A DNA stretch of 64,000 bases from Citrobacter portucalensis (lineage in GTDB: Bacteria; Pseudomonadota; Gammaproteobacteria; Enterobacterales; Enterobacteriaceae), in assembly GCF_002042885.1 (NCBI RefSeq), contig NZ_MVFY01000005.1, positions 1 through 64,000 on the forward strand. The letters are read 5' to 3'. Position 1 is the first letter of the stretch; every line of letters starts with the position of its first letter. A program made the position numbers and the translations under genes. The notes under the pieces were generated by a model. It did not search any database, had not been told where the DNA came from, and worked only from the letters and a program-made list of their open reading frames with translations. This document shows, one piece after another, positions 31,022-41,485 of this stretch.

Positions 31022-34000
31022 ATGAGTAAACAATCCCAACATGTTTTAGTTACCTTACCCCATCCTCTACTGCGCCTGGCCAGTTTAGGTCTGGTGGCTT
31101 TCATCTTTACGTTGTTTTCGCTGGAACTATCACGTTACGGCGCACAGCTTGCCCCTCTGTGGTTTCCAACCTCTATCATGATGGTGGCTTTTTACCGTCA
31201 CGCGGGAAAGATGTGGCCAGGGATCGCGCTGGCTTGCTCATTCGGTAGCATCGGCGCCTCTTTACTTTTTTTCCCCGGACAGTCGCTTAATTTCTCCTAT
31301 ACGGTCATTAACATTATTGAGGCTGTTGTTGGCGCAATGTTATTGCGTAAACTGCTGCCCTGGTACAATCCCTTACAAAATTTGAATGACTGGGCGCGCC
31401 TGGCATTTGGTAGCGCGGTTGTTCCGCCACTGTTGGGCGGCATTTTGATGTGGTTGTTGCTGCCGAAGGACACGTCGTTAAATACCTTTCTCATTTGGGT
31501 ACTGTCAGAATCCATTGGCGCACTGGCGTTGGTGCCGTTAGGTTTACTGTTTAAACCACATTACCTGTTGCGCCATCGCGACCCGCGATTATTGCTTGAG
31601 ACCCTGATTACCCTGCTGGTGACCTTAACGCTCAGTTGGCTATCCATGATGTACATTCCATGGCCATTTACCTGCGTTATTGTCCTGCTGATGTGGAGCG
31701 CTGTCCGTCTGCCGCGTATGGAGGCGTTTTTAATATTCCTCAGCACCGTGATGATGGTTTCGCTGATGCTGGCTGCCGACCCTTCGCTGCTTTACACCCC
31801 GAAACCGAACATGATGACGGACATCCCCTGGTTGCCGTTTTTGATGATCCTGTTGCCAGCTAATATGATGACCATGGTGATGTACGCGTTTCGAGCCGAA
31901 CGCAAGCACATTTCAGAAAGCGAGTCACGCTTTCGCAACGCCATGGAATATTCCGCGATTGGCATGGCGTTAGTCGGTACCGAGGGGCAATGGTTACAGG
32001 CCAATAAAGCCTTGTGTCAGTTTCTGGGCTATAGCCAGGAGGAGTTACGTTCACTGACCTTCCAGCAATTAACCTGGCCGGAAGATTTGAATAACGACAT
32101 TGAACAGCTGAACATGCTGGCACGCGGAGAGATTAATAGCTATTCCATGGAAAAACGCTATTACACCCGTTCGGGCGACGTCGTCTGGGCGTTGCTGGCC
32201 GTTTCGTTGGTGCGTCATAGCGACAATACCCCACTCTATTTTATCGCGCAGGTTGAGGACATTAACGACCTGAAGCATACCGAGTGGATTAACAAACGGT
32301 TGATGGAGCGCATTACCCTCGCCAATGAAGCCGGGGGGATTGGGATTTGGGAATGGGAACTACAGCCTGACGTGATCAGCTGGGATAAACGGATGTTCGA
32401 TCTCTACGAAGTTCCTGCGCATATCAAGCCCAGTTGGCAAGTCTGGTATGAGTGCGTGGTACCCGAAGATCGTGAGTACGCCGAAAATGTGATTCGTGAT
32501 TCACTGGCCGCACGGGCTCCGTTTAAGCTTGAGTTTCGTATCGCGGTAAAAGATGGCATACGCCATATCCGTTCGTTGGCCAACCGGGTACTGAATAAAG
32601 ACGGTGAAGTTGAACGCTTACTTGGTATCAATATGGATATGACCGAAGTCAAGCAGCTTAACGAAGCGCTGTTTCAGGAAAAAGAGCGCCTGCACATTAC
32701 GCTGGATTCAATCGGCGAAGCGGTGATTTGTATTGATGTCGATATGAACGTGACCTTTATGAATCCGGTTGCTGAGAAAATGAGCGGCTGGCAGCAGGAC
32801 AGTGCCATCGGCATTCCGCTATTGACGGTACTACATATTACTTTTGGCGAGAACGGTCCGCTGATGGAAAATATCTACAGTGCTGACATGTCGCGTACGG
32901 CAATCGAACAGGAAGTGGTCCTGCATTGTCGTAACGGCAACAGTTATGACATTCAGTACAGCATCACGCCCCTCAGCACCCTTGATGGCGGCAGCATTGG
33001 CTCGGTGTTGGTTATTCAGGACGTTACCGAGTCGCGGAAGATGCTCCGCCAGCTTAGCTACAGCGCCTCGCATGATGACCTGACCCAGTTGGCAAACCGC
33101 GTCAGCTTCGAAAATCATCTAAAACAGTTACTGCATACGGTTCACGACACGCACCAACAGCATGCTTTGGTTTTTATCGATCTCGATCGTTTTAAAGCCG
33201 TAAACGATAGCGCCGGTCACGCCGCAGGCGATGCCCTGCTACGCGAACTCTCTTCACTGATGCTCAGCATGCTGCGTTCCAGCGATATGCTGGCGCGTCT
33301 TGGCGGTGACGAGTTTGGTCTGTTGCTACCAGATTGTAATATCGAAAGCGCCCGCTTTATCTCAGGTCGCATGATCAGCGCCATCAACGATTACCACTTT
33401 ATGTGGGAAGGCCGGTTACACCGCATTGGCGCCAGTGCGGGGATTACGCTCATTGATGAAAAAAATCATGTCGCCAGCGACGTCATGTCTCAAGCGGATA
33501 TTGCCTGTTATGCGGCGAAAAACAGTGGGCGTGGACGCGTCTGCGTTTATGAACCGCAGCAAAGCCAGGGTCATGCCGCGCGTAGTCAACTGACATTGGA
33601 TGAGCAAAGACACAGCATTTTGCACAACCCAATGCTGATGATCGCCAGGGGCGTGGCCTCCCCGCGTATACCGGAGACGTTCAGCTTTTGGCTCCTCTCG
33701 CTACGTTTAGGGACAGCTGAAGGGGAGATTATTGAAGAACACGCTTTCCGTGCCGGGCTGGTCGATCCTACATTGAATCAGGCGCTTGACCGCCGGGTAT
33801 TTACCGAATTCTTCCAGAGTGCTGCACCGGCCGTCGCCAGTAAGGGACTCAGCATTGCCCTGCCCCTTTCCGCCGCCGGGCTGCTGAATACAGAACTTGT
33901 TGACGAGCTGCTGGGGCAACTGCAAAGAAGTCCGTTACCACCACGACTGCTGCACCTGACCGTTCCGTCTAACGTGATAAAAACAAACCCAACGCAGGCT

Positions 34001-34351
34001 ATATCCACACTACATCGACTGCGTCAGTGCGGATGTCGAATTATTCTAAGTCATGTCGGTCGCGATTTAGATCTTTTTGACAACCTGAAATATCACATGG
34101 TTGATTACCTGCTGCTCGACAGCGAGCTAAGCGCCAGCGTCCACGGTAACTTGATTGACGAAATGTGGGTGTCCATTATCCAGGGCCATGCTCAGCGTCT
34201 GGACATTAAAACCATCGCCGGCCCGGTGCAGTTGCCGCTGATCATGGATGCGCTTTCTGGCATCGGGATTGATATGATTTATGGCGATATCATTGCCGAC
34301 GCCCAACCGCTGGACCTGTTACTGAATACCAGTAATTTCGCCATCAACTGA
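31022..34351 (+). CDS. dgcE: YegE (DgcE), membrane diguanylate cyclase
   Basis: 1109 residues. The N-terminal MASE1 membrane sensor (about 1-290, eight or so helices) is followed by three PAS/PAC regions (about 300-660) and a GGDEF domain with an intact RLGGDEFGLLLP. The product-inhibition I-site RxxD (RSSD) lies five residues before it. The C-terminal EAL-like domain (about 840-1100) lacks the EAL triad and should not hydrolyse c-di-GMP. In E. coli DgcE sits at the top of the c-di-GMP cascade that lowers motility and raises curli. The ATG at 31022 matches homologues (MSKQSQHVL); 18 upstream codons are excluded. It overlaps the end of alkA on the other strand by 33 bases. Confidence 0.95.
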   Translation: MSKQSQHVLVTLPHPLLRLASLGLVAFIFTLFSLELSRYGAQLAPLWFPTSIMMVAFYRHAGKMWPGIALACSFGSIGASLLFFPGQSLNFSYTVINIIEAVVGAMLLRKLLPWYNPLQNLNDWARLAFGSAVVPPLLGGILMWLLLPKDTSLNTFLIWVLSESIGALALVPLGLLFKPHYLLRHRDPRLLLETLITLLVTLTLSWLSMMYIPWPFTCVIVLLMWSAVRLPRMEAFLIFLSTVMMVSLMLAADPSLLYTPKPNMMTDIPWLPFLMILLPANMMTMVMYAFRAERKHISESESRFRNAMEYSAIGMALVGTEGQWLQANKALCQFLGYSQEELRSLTFQQLTWPEDLNNDIEQLNMLARGEINSYSMEKRYYTRSGDVVWALLAVSLVRHSDNTPLYFIAQVEDINDLKHTEWINKRLMERITLANEAGGIGIWEWELQPDVISWDKRMFDLYEVPAHIKPSWQVWYECVVPEDREYAENVIRDSLAARAPFKLEFRIAVKDGIRHIRSLANRVLNKDGEVERLLGINMDMTEVKQLNEALFQEKERLHITLDSIGEAVICIDVDMNVTFMNPVAEKMSGWQQDSAIGIPLLTVLHITFGENGPLMENIYSADMSRTAIEQEVVLHCRNGNSYDIQYSITPLSTLDGGSIGSVLVIQDVTESRKMLRQLSYSASHDDLTQLANRVSFENHLKQLLHTVHDTHQQHALVFIDLDRFKAVNDSAGHAAGDALLRELSSLMLSMLRSSDMLARLGGDEFGLLLPDCNIESARFISGRMISAINDYHFMWEGRLHRIGASAGITLIDEKNHVASDVMSQADIACYAAKNSGRGRVCVYEPQQSQGHAARSQLTLDEQRHSILHNPMLMIARGVASPRIPETFSFWLLSLRLGTAEGEIIEEHAFRAGLVDPTLNQALDRRVFTEFFQSAAPAVASKGLSIALPLSAAGLLNTELVDELLGQLQRSPLPPRLLHLTVPSNVIKTNPTQAISTLHRLRQCGCRIILSHVGRDLDLFDNLKYHMVDYLLLDSELSASVHGNLIDEMWVSIIQGHAQRLDIKTIAGPVQLPLIMDALSGIGIDMIYGDIIADAQPLDLLLNTSNFAIN

Positions 34352-35188
34352 CGGCTGCCAGCCATCCGTATACCAGATATGTAATAACGCATAGGAGCGC
34401 CAGGGTTTCCAGCGCTCTGCATACCGTCGGATCTGGGCCGGTGTCATGCCGGGAAAACGCTGCTTAATCAGATAATCATCCGGCAGAAAAACATCTTTCG
34501 CCTGCCAACCACGAAGCGCGAAATAGTTGGCGGTCCAGCGCCCTATCCCGGGAAACGTTTGTAGCTGCTTAACGCCTTGTTCGATATCGGCAGGGGCTGT
34601 TGTCGCGAGCGTTCCTTCAAGGGTTGCATGAGCCAGGTGAATCAACGCTTCAGCGCGTTTGAGCGGCATTCCTAACGCTTTCAGGTGCAGCGGATCGGCA
34701 TTGGCAAGCGCTTCCGGCGTAGGAAAACACACATACTCGGGCGCATCCTCCAGCGCTTCCCCGTAAGCGTGCGCCACTTTCGCCGTCAGTTTCGCGGCCA
34801 TCAATACGCTGACTAACTGCCCTAAAATCGCCCGCACCCCTTGCTCAAACGCATCGACACTGCCCGGCAGGCGCAGTCCCGGACGCGCCGCACCGAGGCT
34901 ACCCAACGCGCCGATAATTTGCTGCGGGCAACAGCCAAGATCGAACAAGCGCGTTATTTTTGCCAGGCACTCGGAAGCTACCGGCTGTAACCCTGTGCTC
35001 AATGTCACGTGTAGCACGTTGGCGTGCAGATCCGGGACAACGCGCACCAGACCACGATGCTCCCCTACGGACAGGCTTCTGACATAGCTCAGTTCCTCTA
35101 CGGTTTCGACACCTTCAACCGCACGGGCGGCAAGAAATCCCAGCATCCAGGGCCAGTCATAAGGCGGTTGCCAGCTCAGCGTGAACAT
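34319..35188 (-). CDS. alkA: AlkA, 3-methyladenine DNA glycosylase II
   Basis: 289 residues; the E. coli protein has 282. It removes 3-methyladenine and other alkylated bases. An N-terminal AlkA beta domain (about 1-90) precedes the helix-hairpin-helix GPD domain with LQTFPGIGRWTA (209-220) and catalytic Asp238 in LPDDYL. The last residues (after GWQP, reading SVDGEITGIQ) are longer than in E. coli and are encoded antisense to the 3' end of yegE. A candidate Ada box precedes the gene, as expected for the adaptive response. Confidence 0.95.
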   Translation of the reverse strand: MFTLSWQPPYDWPWMLGFLAARAVEGVETVEELSYVRSLSVGEHRGLVRVVPDLHANVLHVTLSTGLQPVASECLAKITRLFDLGCCPQQIIGALGSLGAARPGLRLPGSVDAFEQGVRAILGQLVSVLMAAKLTAKVAHAYGEALEDAPEYVCFPTPEALANADPLHLKALGMPLKRAEALIHLAHATLEGTLATTAPADIEQGVKQLQTFPGIGRWTANYFALRGWQAKDVFLPDDYLIKQRFPGMTPAQIRRYAERWKPWRSYALLHIWYTDGWQPSVDGEITGIQ

Positions 35189-35243
35189 TTAGTTTTCCTT
35201 TTTACGCAAACCTAAAGCATAAACGGTATTCAATCAGTACGCC

Positions 35244-35250
35244 TTGCTTT
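35244..35250 (-). promoter_or_regulatory. Candidate Ada box upstream of alkA
   Basis: On the minus strand the sequence GAAAGCAAGG contains AAAGCAA, about 56-62 bases before the alkA start. In E. coli methylated Ada binds an AAAGCAA-type box in the alkA promoter. The site also lies just upstream of the divergent yegD start. Confidence 0.4.
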
Positions 35251-35324
35251 CATATTCCAGTTGTCGGGGCGTCAACTATTCGTTAAAGTCACGCCCCTTC
35301 TTCACTGGCATGGGGATTTTTACG

Positions 35325-36677
35325 GTGTTTATTGGTTTTGACTACGGTACGGCAAACTGTTCAGTGGCCGTTATGCGTGATGGGCAGCCTCACCTGCTCA
35401 AAATGGAAAATAACAGCACGTTGCTACCCTCAATGTTGTGCGCACCAACGCGCGAAGCGGTTAGCGAGTGGCTGTATCGCCATCACGACATCCCAACTAC
35501 GGACGATGAAACGCAGGCGCTGCTTCGCCGTGCGATGCGCTACAACCGCGAAGAAGACATCGACGTTAACGCCAACAGCGTGCAGTTCGGTCTGGCATCG
35601 CTGGGTCAGTATATTGAAGACCCGGAAGAGGTGTACTTCGTTAAATCGCCAAAATCATTTTTGGGTGCCAGCGGTCTGAAGCCGCAGCAGGTTGCGCTGT
35701 TTGAAGATCTGGTCTGTGCAATGATGCTGCACATTCGCAACCAGGCGCAAAGCCAACTGCCGGAAGCTATCACTCAGGCCGTGATTGGTCGGCCCATCAA
35801 CTTCCAGGGATTAGGTGGCGATGACGCCAACACCCAGGCGCAGGGTATTCTTGAACGTGCGGCCAAACGCGCCGGTTTTCAGGATGTCGTCTTCCAGTAC
35901 GAGCCGGTAGCGGCGGGACTGGATTACGAAGCGACGCTGCAGGAAGAAAAACGCGTGTTGGTGGTGGATATTGGCGGGGGTACGACCGACTGTTCACTGC
36001 TGCTGATGGGGCCGCAATGGCATCAGCGTGCCGATCGCGAAAACAGCCTGCTGGGACACAGTGGCTGCCGCGTAGGCGGGAACGATCTGGATATCGCGCT
36101 GGCGTTTAAACACCTGATGCCACTGCTAGGTATGGGCGGTGAGACAGAAAAAGGTATCGCCTTACCGATTCTCCCGTGGTGGAACGCGGTCGCAATCAAC
36201 GACGTTCCCGCGCAAAGTGATTTCTATAGCAGCGCCAACGGTCGACTGCTCAACGATCTTGTCCGCGACGCGAGAGAAGCCGATAAAGTCGCTCTGCTGC
36301 TTAAAGTCTGGCGCGAGCGTCTGAGCTATCGCCTGGTGCGCAGTGCAGAAGAGAGCAAAATCGCACTCTCCGACCAGACGATTGTAACGGCGGCGATACC
36401 GTTTATCAGCGACACGCTGGCAACCGATATCAGTCAACACGGACTGGAAGCTGCGCTCAATCAGCCCCTGGCGCGTATTCTCGAGCAGGTCCAGCTGGCG
36501 CTGGACAACGCACAGGAAAAACCAGACGTGATTTATCTGACCGGCGGCAGCGCGCGTTCGCCGCTGATTAAAAAAGCCCTCGCCCAGCAGCTTCCCGGGA
36601 TCCCTATCGCGGGTGGCGATGACTTCGGTTCTGTCACCGCCGGACTGGCCCGCTGGGCTGACGTTGTTTTCCGCTAA
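35325..36677 (+). CDS. yegD: YegD, Hsp70-like chaperone-family protein
   Basis: 450 residues, an actin/Hsp70-fold ATPase. It has phosphate-1 IGFDYGTANCSVAV at the N-terminus, phosphate-2 VLVVDIGGGTTDCSLL, and the adenosine motif YLTGGSARSPLIKK near the C-terminus. It lacks the DnaK substrate-binding domain (DnaK has about 638 residues). The client is unknown. I prefer a GTG start at 35325, which follows GGGG about 9 bases upstream and gives the E. coli length; an ATG at 35310 would add five residues. Confidence 0.93.
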   Translation: MFIGFDYGTANCSVAVMRDGQPHLLKMENNSTLLPSMLCAPTREAVSEWLYRHHDIPTTDDETQALLRRAMRYNREEDIDVNANSVQFGLASLGQYIEDPEEVYFVKSPKSFLGASGLKPQQVALFEDLVCAMMLHIRNQAQSQLPEAITQAVIGRPINFQGLGGDDANTQAQGILERAAKRAGFQDVVFQYEPVAAGLDYEATLQEEKRVLVVDIGGGTTDCSLLLMGPQWHQRADRENSLLGHSGCRVGGNDLDIALAFKHLMPLLGMGGETEKGIALPILPWWNAVAINDVPAQSDFYSSANGRLLNDLVRDAREADKVALLLKVWRERLSYRLVRSAEESKIALSDQTIVTAAIPFISDTLATDISQHGLEAALNQPLARILEQVQLALDNAQEKPDVIYLTGGSARSPLIKKALAQQLPGIPIAGGDDFGSVTAGLARWADVVFR

Positions 36678-36739
36678 GCCGCTCGCATGCTGAAAAGTGT
36701 GCGTATTGACATCATCCTTGCTGTGGCTTATTTTCAGGA

Positions 36740-36880
36740 GTGAGGGTTAGGGAAGGTTTCCCCTCCCCCTGGTGTCTTAGTAAGCCGGTAAGCTAATGAC
36801 TAAGAGTATCACCAGTATGATGACGTACTTCATCATAACCCTTTCCTTATTTTGGCCCCTTCCTCGGGAGGGGCTTTCCC
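36740..36880 (+). ncRNA. sib: Sib antitoxin RNA (QUAD family)
   Basis: About 140 bases matching the Sib/QUAD consensus in order: a GTGAGGGTTAGGGAAGG start, a CCCCTCCCCC block, the conserved core CAGTATGATGAC, then TTCATCATAACCCTTTCC and a terminator hairpin (GCCCCT 36855-36860 with AGGGGC 36869-36874). It is fully complementary to the 19-codon Ibs toxin on the other strand and blocks its translation. E. coli K-12 has two copies (sibA and sibB) at this place upstream of mdtA; only one is seen here. Confidence 0.9.
36777..36836 (-). CDS. ibs: Ibs toxin, 19-residue hydrophobic peptide
   Basis: Translates to [19 protein letters not shown], differing from E. coli IbsA ([19 protein letters not shown]) at three residues. 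The strong ribosome binding sequence AAGGAAAGGG lies directly upstream on the minus strand. Ibs peptides insert in the inner membrane and depolarise it when made in excess. The gene is wholly inside the Sib RNA on the opposite strand, forming a type I toxin-antitoxin pair. It is too short for usual gene finders. Confidence 0.92.
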   Translation of the reverse strand: MMKYVIILVILLVISLPAY

Positions 36881-37044
36881 GTTCCAGCGTCCCGCTGAAA
36901 TCTCTGGCTTTCCTCCTTTTTGCCTTGTCAGCACTCTATCGCACAATTGCGTATTCGCTATCTTCACCACCGATTGTTGCGTAACGCCTCGCAAAGCCGC
37001 GTCAGCATTCAGACGAATCCCGACAGTGTTTCATAATTCCTCCA

Positions 37045-37062
37045 TTTTTCTCCCTTGTTCGC
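37045..37062 (+). promoter_or_regulatory. BaeR box upstream of mdtA
   Basis: TTTTTCTCCCTTGTTCGC matches 15 of 18 positions of the BaeR consensus TTTTTCTCCATDATTGGC as I recall it. It lies 54 bases before the mdtA start and just upstream of a TAGTAT -10 candidate at 37072-37077, so phospho-BaeR bound here could contact RNA polymerase. BaeR is encoded at the end of the same operon, giving positive autoregulation. Confidence 0.6.
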
Positions 37063-37115
37063 TGGCTAAACTAGTATCATTCCGCGAATCGTTTCAGGAT
37101 GAGAAACTCATAACA

Positions 37116-38363
37116 ATGAAAGGCAGTAATAAATCCCGCTGGGTGATAGCAATCGTGATCGTCGTGGCCGCCGTCGCCGCCATCTGGTTCTGGCAAAGCC
37201 GTAGCGCATCCCAGGGAACCGCACCGGGCGCAACCAAACCCGCGCAGCACACGGCGGGGTCAGGACGGCGTGGAATGCGCTCCGGACCGTTGGCTCCCGT
37301 GCAGGCTGCCACCGCCACCGAGGAAGCCGTGCCACGTTACCTGACAGGGCTGGGGACCGTTACTGCCGCAAATACCGCCACGGTGCGTAGTCGGGTGGAT
37401 GGTCAACTCATCGCCTTACACTTTGAGGAAGGACAACAGGTTAAGGCCGGTGACCTGCTAGCAGAAATAGATCCCAGCCAGTTCAAAGTTGCTCTGGCTC
37501 AGGCGCAGGGACAACTGGCAAAAGATAAAGCCACGCTGGCGAATGCCCGTCGCGATCTTGCCCGCTATCAACAGTTGGTTAAAACCAATCTGGTCTCCCG
37601 TCAGGAGCTGGACGCCCAGCAGGCGCTGGTCAACGAGACGTTAGGCACAATCAAAGCGGATGAAGCCAGTGTCGCCAGCGCTCAGTTGCAGCTCGACTGG
37701 AGCCGGATAACCGCGCCTGTCGATGGTCGTGTCGGCCTGAAACAGGTCGATGTCGGTAACCAAATTTCCAGCGGCGATACCACCGGAATCGTCGTCATTA
37801 CGCAAACGCATCCCATCGACCTGATATTTACGTTGCCTGAAAACGACATTGCTACCGTGTTGCAGGCACAAAAATCGGGGAGCCAGCTGAAGGTCGAAGC
37901 CTGGGACCGAACCAATTCGCAAAAACTGAGCGAAGGCGTCCTGCTCAGTCTCGACAATCAGATTGATGCCACCACCGGAACAATCAAAGTTAAGGCTCGT
38001 TTTAACAATCAGGATGATGCTTTATTCCCTAACCAGTTCGTTAACGCCCGCATGCTGGTCGACACACAACAAAATGCCGTTGTGATCCCAACTGCCGCTC
38101 TGCAAATGGGTAACGAAGGCCACTTTGTCTGGGTACTGAATAGCGACAATAAAGTGAGCAAACACCTGGTTAAACCGGGTATTCAGGATAGCCAAAAAGT
38201 GGTGATTGCCGCCGGGCTTTCTGCGGGTGATCGGGTCGTGACCGACGGGATTGACCGTCTGACGGAAGGCGCAAAAGTCGAAGTCGTTGAGGCGCACGAC
38301 GCCTCTGTTTCCGACGAGAAAACAGCGCCACGCGGATACGGCAAAAAAGGAGCTAACTCCTGA
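37116..38363 (+). CDS. mdtA: MdtA, periplasmic adaptor of the MdtABC efflux pump
   Basis: 415 residues, an RND-type membrane fusion protein. The N-terminal anchor (about 6-22) is followed by a lipoyl half-motif ([26 protein letters not shown]), a coiled-coil hairpin (about 105-170) and the second lipoyl half ([18 protein letters not shown]), then beta-barrel domains. It links the MdtB-MdtC inner-membrane pump to TolC. The ATG at 37116 follows GAGAAACTCATAAC; the longer frame upstream is the Sib region. It overlaps mdtB by one base (TGATG). Confidence 0.96.
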   Translation: MKGSNKSRWVIAIVIVVAAVAAIWFWQSRSASQGTAPGATKPAQHTAGSGRRGMRSGPLAPVQAATATEEAVPRYLTGLGTVTAANTATVRSRVDGQLIALHFEEGQQVKAGDLLAEIDPSQFKVALAQAQGQLAKDKATLANARRDLARYQQLVKTNLVSRQELDAQQALVNETLGTIKADEASVASAQLQLDWSRITAPVDGRVGLKQVDVGNQISSGDTTGIVVITQTHPIDLIFTLPENDIATVLQAQKSGSQLKVEAWDRTNSQKLSEGVLLSLDNQIDATTGTIKVKARFNNQDDALFPNQFVNARMLVDTQQNAVVIPTAALQMGNEGHFVWVLNSDNKVSKHLVKPGIQDSQKVVIAAGLSAGDRVVTDGIDRLTEGAKVEVVEAHDASVSDEKTAPRGYGKKGANS

Positions 38364-41300
38364 TGCAGGTGTTACCTCCGGACAACACAGGCGGACCATC
38401 GCGCCTGTTTATTCTGCGCCCCGTCGCCACCACGCTGCTGATGGTCGCGATTTTGCTTGCCGGAATTATCGGTTATCGCTTCCTGCCAATCGCCGCCTTA
38501 CCTGAAGTGGATTACCCCACGATTCAGGTCGTTACGCTCTACCCTGGCGCCAGCCCGGACGTCATGACCTCGGCGGTCACCGCACCGCTTGAACGTCAGT
38601 TTGGACAGATGTCTGGCTTAAAACAGATGTCATCACAAAGCTCCGGTGGCGCATCGGTCGTTACGTTACAGTTTCAACTGACGCTCCCGTTGGATGTTGC
38701 CGAGCAGGAAGTTCAGGCCGCGATTAACGCCGCCACCAATTTATTACCCAGCGATCTCCCTAACCCTCCGGTCTACAGCAAGGTAAACCCGGCAGATCCA
38801 CCGATCATGACGCTGGCGGTCACATCCAGCGCCATGCCGATGACGCAGGTGGAAGATATGGTCGAAACCCGCGTCGCGCAGAAAATCTCTCAGGTATCCG
38901 GCGTGGGCCTGGTAACACTTTCCGGTGGGCAACGTCCGGCGGTCCGCGTGAAGCTTAACGCTCAGGCCATTGCCGCACTCGGTCTGACCAGCGAAACCAT
39001 CCGTACGGCCATTACCGGTGCCAACGTCAATTCGGCAAAAGGGAGTCTTGATGGTCCAACGCGTGCCGTTACCCTTTCAGCCAACGACCAGATGCAGTCC
39101 GCGGATGAATATCGTCAGCTCATTGTTGCCTATAAAAACGGGGCACCGGTTCGTCTGGGCGATGTCGCCACCGTTGAGCAAGGGGCCGAAAACAGCTGGC
39201 TGGGCGCATGGGCCAATAAGCAACAAGCTATAGTAATGAATGTTCAGCGTCAGCCTGGCGCAAACATCATCTCCACGGCAGACAGTATCCGCCAGATGCT
39301 GCCGCAGCTCACCGAGAGCCTGCCCAAATCGGTTAAGGTCAGCGTACTTTCCGATCGTACAACCAATATTCGTGCGTCCGTAGCGGATACCCAATTTGAG
39401 TTGATGCTGGCGATTGCGCTGGTAGTCATGATTATCTACCTGTTTTTGCGCAATATTCCGGCAACTATTATTCCTGCAGTCGCCGTACCGTTATCGTTAA
39501 TCGGTACTTTCGCGGTGATGGTATTTCTTGATTTCTCCATCAACAACCTGACCCTCATGGCGCTAACCATCGCGACAGGCTTTGTGGTGGATGACGCTAT
39601 CGTGGTTATCGAGAATATTTCACGCTATATCGAAAAAGGCGAAAAACCGCTGACTGCTGCCCTGAAGGGCGCGGGCGAGATTGGTTTTACCATCATCTCT
39701 CTGACATTTTCACTGATCGCCGTACTGATCCCACTGCTATTTATGGGTGATATCGTAGGTCGATTATTCCGGGAGTTCGCTGTGACGCTGGCCGTGGCGA
39801 TTCTGATTTCCGCCGTTGTCTCACTCACTCTTACGCCGATGATGTGCGCGCGTATGCTGAATCAGGCCTCATTGCGTAAGCAAAACCGCTTCTCCCGTGC
39901 CTCAGAGCGCATGTTTGATCGCGTTATTGCCGGGTACGGCCACTGGCTGGCGAAAGTGCTCAACCATCCGTGGCTCACGCTGAGCGTTGCGCTCGGCACG
40001 CTGGCGCTGAGCGTTATGCTATGGGTCTTTATCCCCAAAGGCTTCTTTCCGATCCAGGATAACGGCATTATCCAGGGCACGCTACAGGCACCGCAGTCCA
40101 GCTCATTTGCCAGCATGGCCCAGCGCCAGCGTCAGGTTTCAGATGTCATTCTGAAAGATCCGGCGGTAGAAAGCCTGACCGCTTTTGTCGGTGTGGACGG
40201 CACTAATACGGCATTGAACAGCGCGCGCTTACAAATCAACCTTAAGCCGCTGGATGAACGCGACGATCGGGTGCAGAAAGTGATTGCGCGCCTACAGGAC
40301 GCGGTTGACAGAGTTCCCGGCGTTGACCTTTATCTTCAGCCCACTCAGGACCTGACGATTGATACTCAGGTCAGCCGGACGCAATATCAGTTCACGTTGC
40401 AAGCGACATCCCTTGATGCCCTCAGCACCTGGGTTCCACAGCTGATAGCAAAACTAAATCAGCTACCGCAACTGTCCGATGTCAGTAGCGACTGGCAGGA
40501 CAAAGGGCTGGTAGCGTATGTGAACGTCAATCGCGACAGCGCCAGCCGTTTGGGCATCAGCATGTCAGATGTCGACAACGCCCTGTACAACGCCTTCGGC
40601 CAGCGACTGATTTCAACCATCTACACCCAGGCAAATCAGTATCGCGTGGTGTTAGAACATGACACCAACAATACGCCAGGGCTTGCGGCACTGGATACAA
40701 TACGTCTGACCAGTAGCGACGGCGGCATAGTACCGCTCAGCGCGATCGCCAGTGTTGAACAGCGTTTTGCCCCGCTGTCGATTAACCACCTCGATCAGTT
40801 CCCGGTCACCACCATCTCGTTCAACGTGCCAGACGAGTGGTCGCTGGGTGATGCGGTACAGGCCATTCTGGATACCGAAAAAACGCTTAACCTGCCCGCC
40901 AATATTACCACCCAGTTCCAGGGCAGCACGCTCGCCTTCCAGGCCGCGCTGGGAAATACCATCTGGTTGATTGTGGCTGCGGTTGTCGCGATGTATATCG
41001 TCCTCGGCGTGCTGTATGAGAGCTTTATTCACCCAATTACTATTCTCTCCACGCTGCCGACGGCGGGCGTCGGGGCGCTTCTGGCGTTAATGATTGCCGG
41101 GAGCGAACTGGACGTCATCGCGATTATCGGCATTATTTTGCTCATCGGTATCGTTAAGAAAAACGCCATCATGATGATCGACTTTGCCCTTGCCGCGGAG
41201 CGCGAACAGGGAATGTCACCACGCGATGCCATTTTCCAGGCTTGTCTGCTGCGTTTTCGCCCGATCCTGATGACTACACTGGCGGCACTGCTCGGCGCGT

Positions 41301-41485
41301 TGCCGCTGATGTTGAGTACCGGCGTGGGCGCAGAGTTACGTCGTCCATTAGGTATTGGCATGGTCGGTGGGCTGCTGGTGAGTCAGGTATTAACCCTGTT
41401 TACCACCCCGGTGATTTATCTGCTGTTTGACCGTCTGTCGTTGTACGTGAAAAGCCGCTTCCCGCGTCAGGAAGAGGAAGCGTAA
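38363..41485 (+). CDS. mdtB: MdtB, RND multidrug efflux transporter subunit
   Basis: 1040 residues, as in E. coli. RND/HAE1 topology with 12 membrane helices and two large periplasmic loops. The proton-relay acidic pair is in the TM4 motif [14 protein letters not shown]. It forms a heterotrimer with MdtC (usually two MdtB and one MdtC) that exports novobiocin, deoxycholate and other compounds through TolC. It overlaps mdtA by one base and abuts mdtC without a gap. Confidence 0.96.
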   Translation: MQVLPPDNTGGPSRLFILRPVATTLLMVAILLAGIIGYRFLPIAALPEVDYPTIQVVTLYPGASPDVMTSAVTAPLERQFGQMSGLKQMSSQSSGGASVVTLQFQLTLPLDVAEQEVQAAINAATNLLPSDLPNPPVYSKVNPADPPIMTLAVTSSAMPMTQVEDMVETRVAQKISQVSGVGLVTLSGGQRPAVRVKLNAQAIAALGLTSETIRTAITGANVNSAKGSLDGPTRAVTLSANDQMQSADEYRQLIVAYKNGAPVRLGDVATVEQGAENSWLGAWANKQQAIVMNVQRQPGANIISTADSIRQMLPQLTESLPKSVKVSVLSDRTTNIRASVADTQFELMLAIALVVMIIYLFLRNIPATIIPAVAVPLSLIGTFAVMVFLDFSINNLTLMALTIATGFVVDDAIVVIENISRYIEKGEKPLTAALKGAGEIGFTIISLTFSLIAVLIPLLFMGDIVGRLFREFAVTLAVAILISAVVSLTLTPMMCARMLNQASLRKQNRFSRASERMFDRVIAGYGHWLAKVLNHPWLTLSVALGTLALSVMLWVFIPKGFFPIQDNGIIQGTLQAPQSSSFASMAQRQRQVSDVILKDPAVESLTAFVGVDGTNTALNSARLQINLKPLDERDDRVQKVIARLQDAVDRVPGVDLYLQPTQDLTIDTQVSRTQYQFTLQATSLDALSTWVPQLIAKLNQLPQLSDVSSDWQDKGLVAYVNVNRDSASRLGISMSDVDNALYNAFGQRLISTIYTQANQYRVVLEHDTNNTPGLAALDTIRLTSSDGGIVPLSAIASVEQRFAPLSINHLDQFPVTTISFNVPDEWSLGDAVQAILDTEKTLNLPANITTQFQGSTLAFQAALGNTIWLIVAAVVAMYIVLGVLYESFIHPITILSTLPTAGVGALLALMIAGSELDVIAIIGIILLIGIVKKNAIMMIDFALAAEREQGMSPRDAIFQACLLRFRPILMTTLAALLGALPLMLSTGVGAELRRPLGIGMVGGLLVSQVLTLFTTPVIYLLFDRLSLYVKSRFPRQEEEA

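Noticed and set aside
36796-36984. Plus-strand open frame of 62 codons downstream of yegD
   Set aside because: It lies in the Sib RNA and its terminator; its sequence is the reverse of the Ibs toxin region and has no homologue I know.
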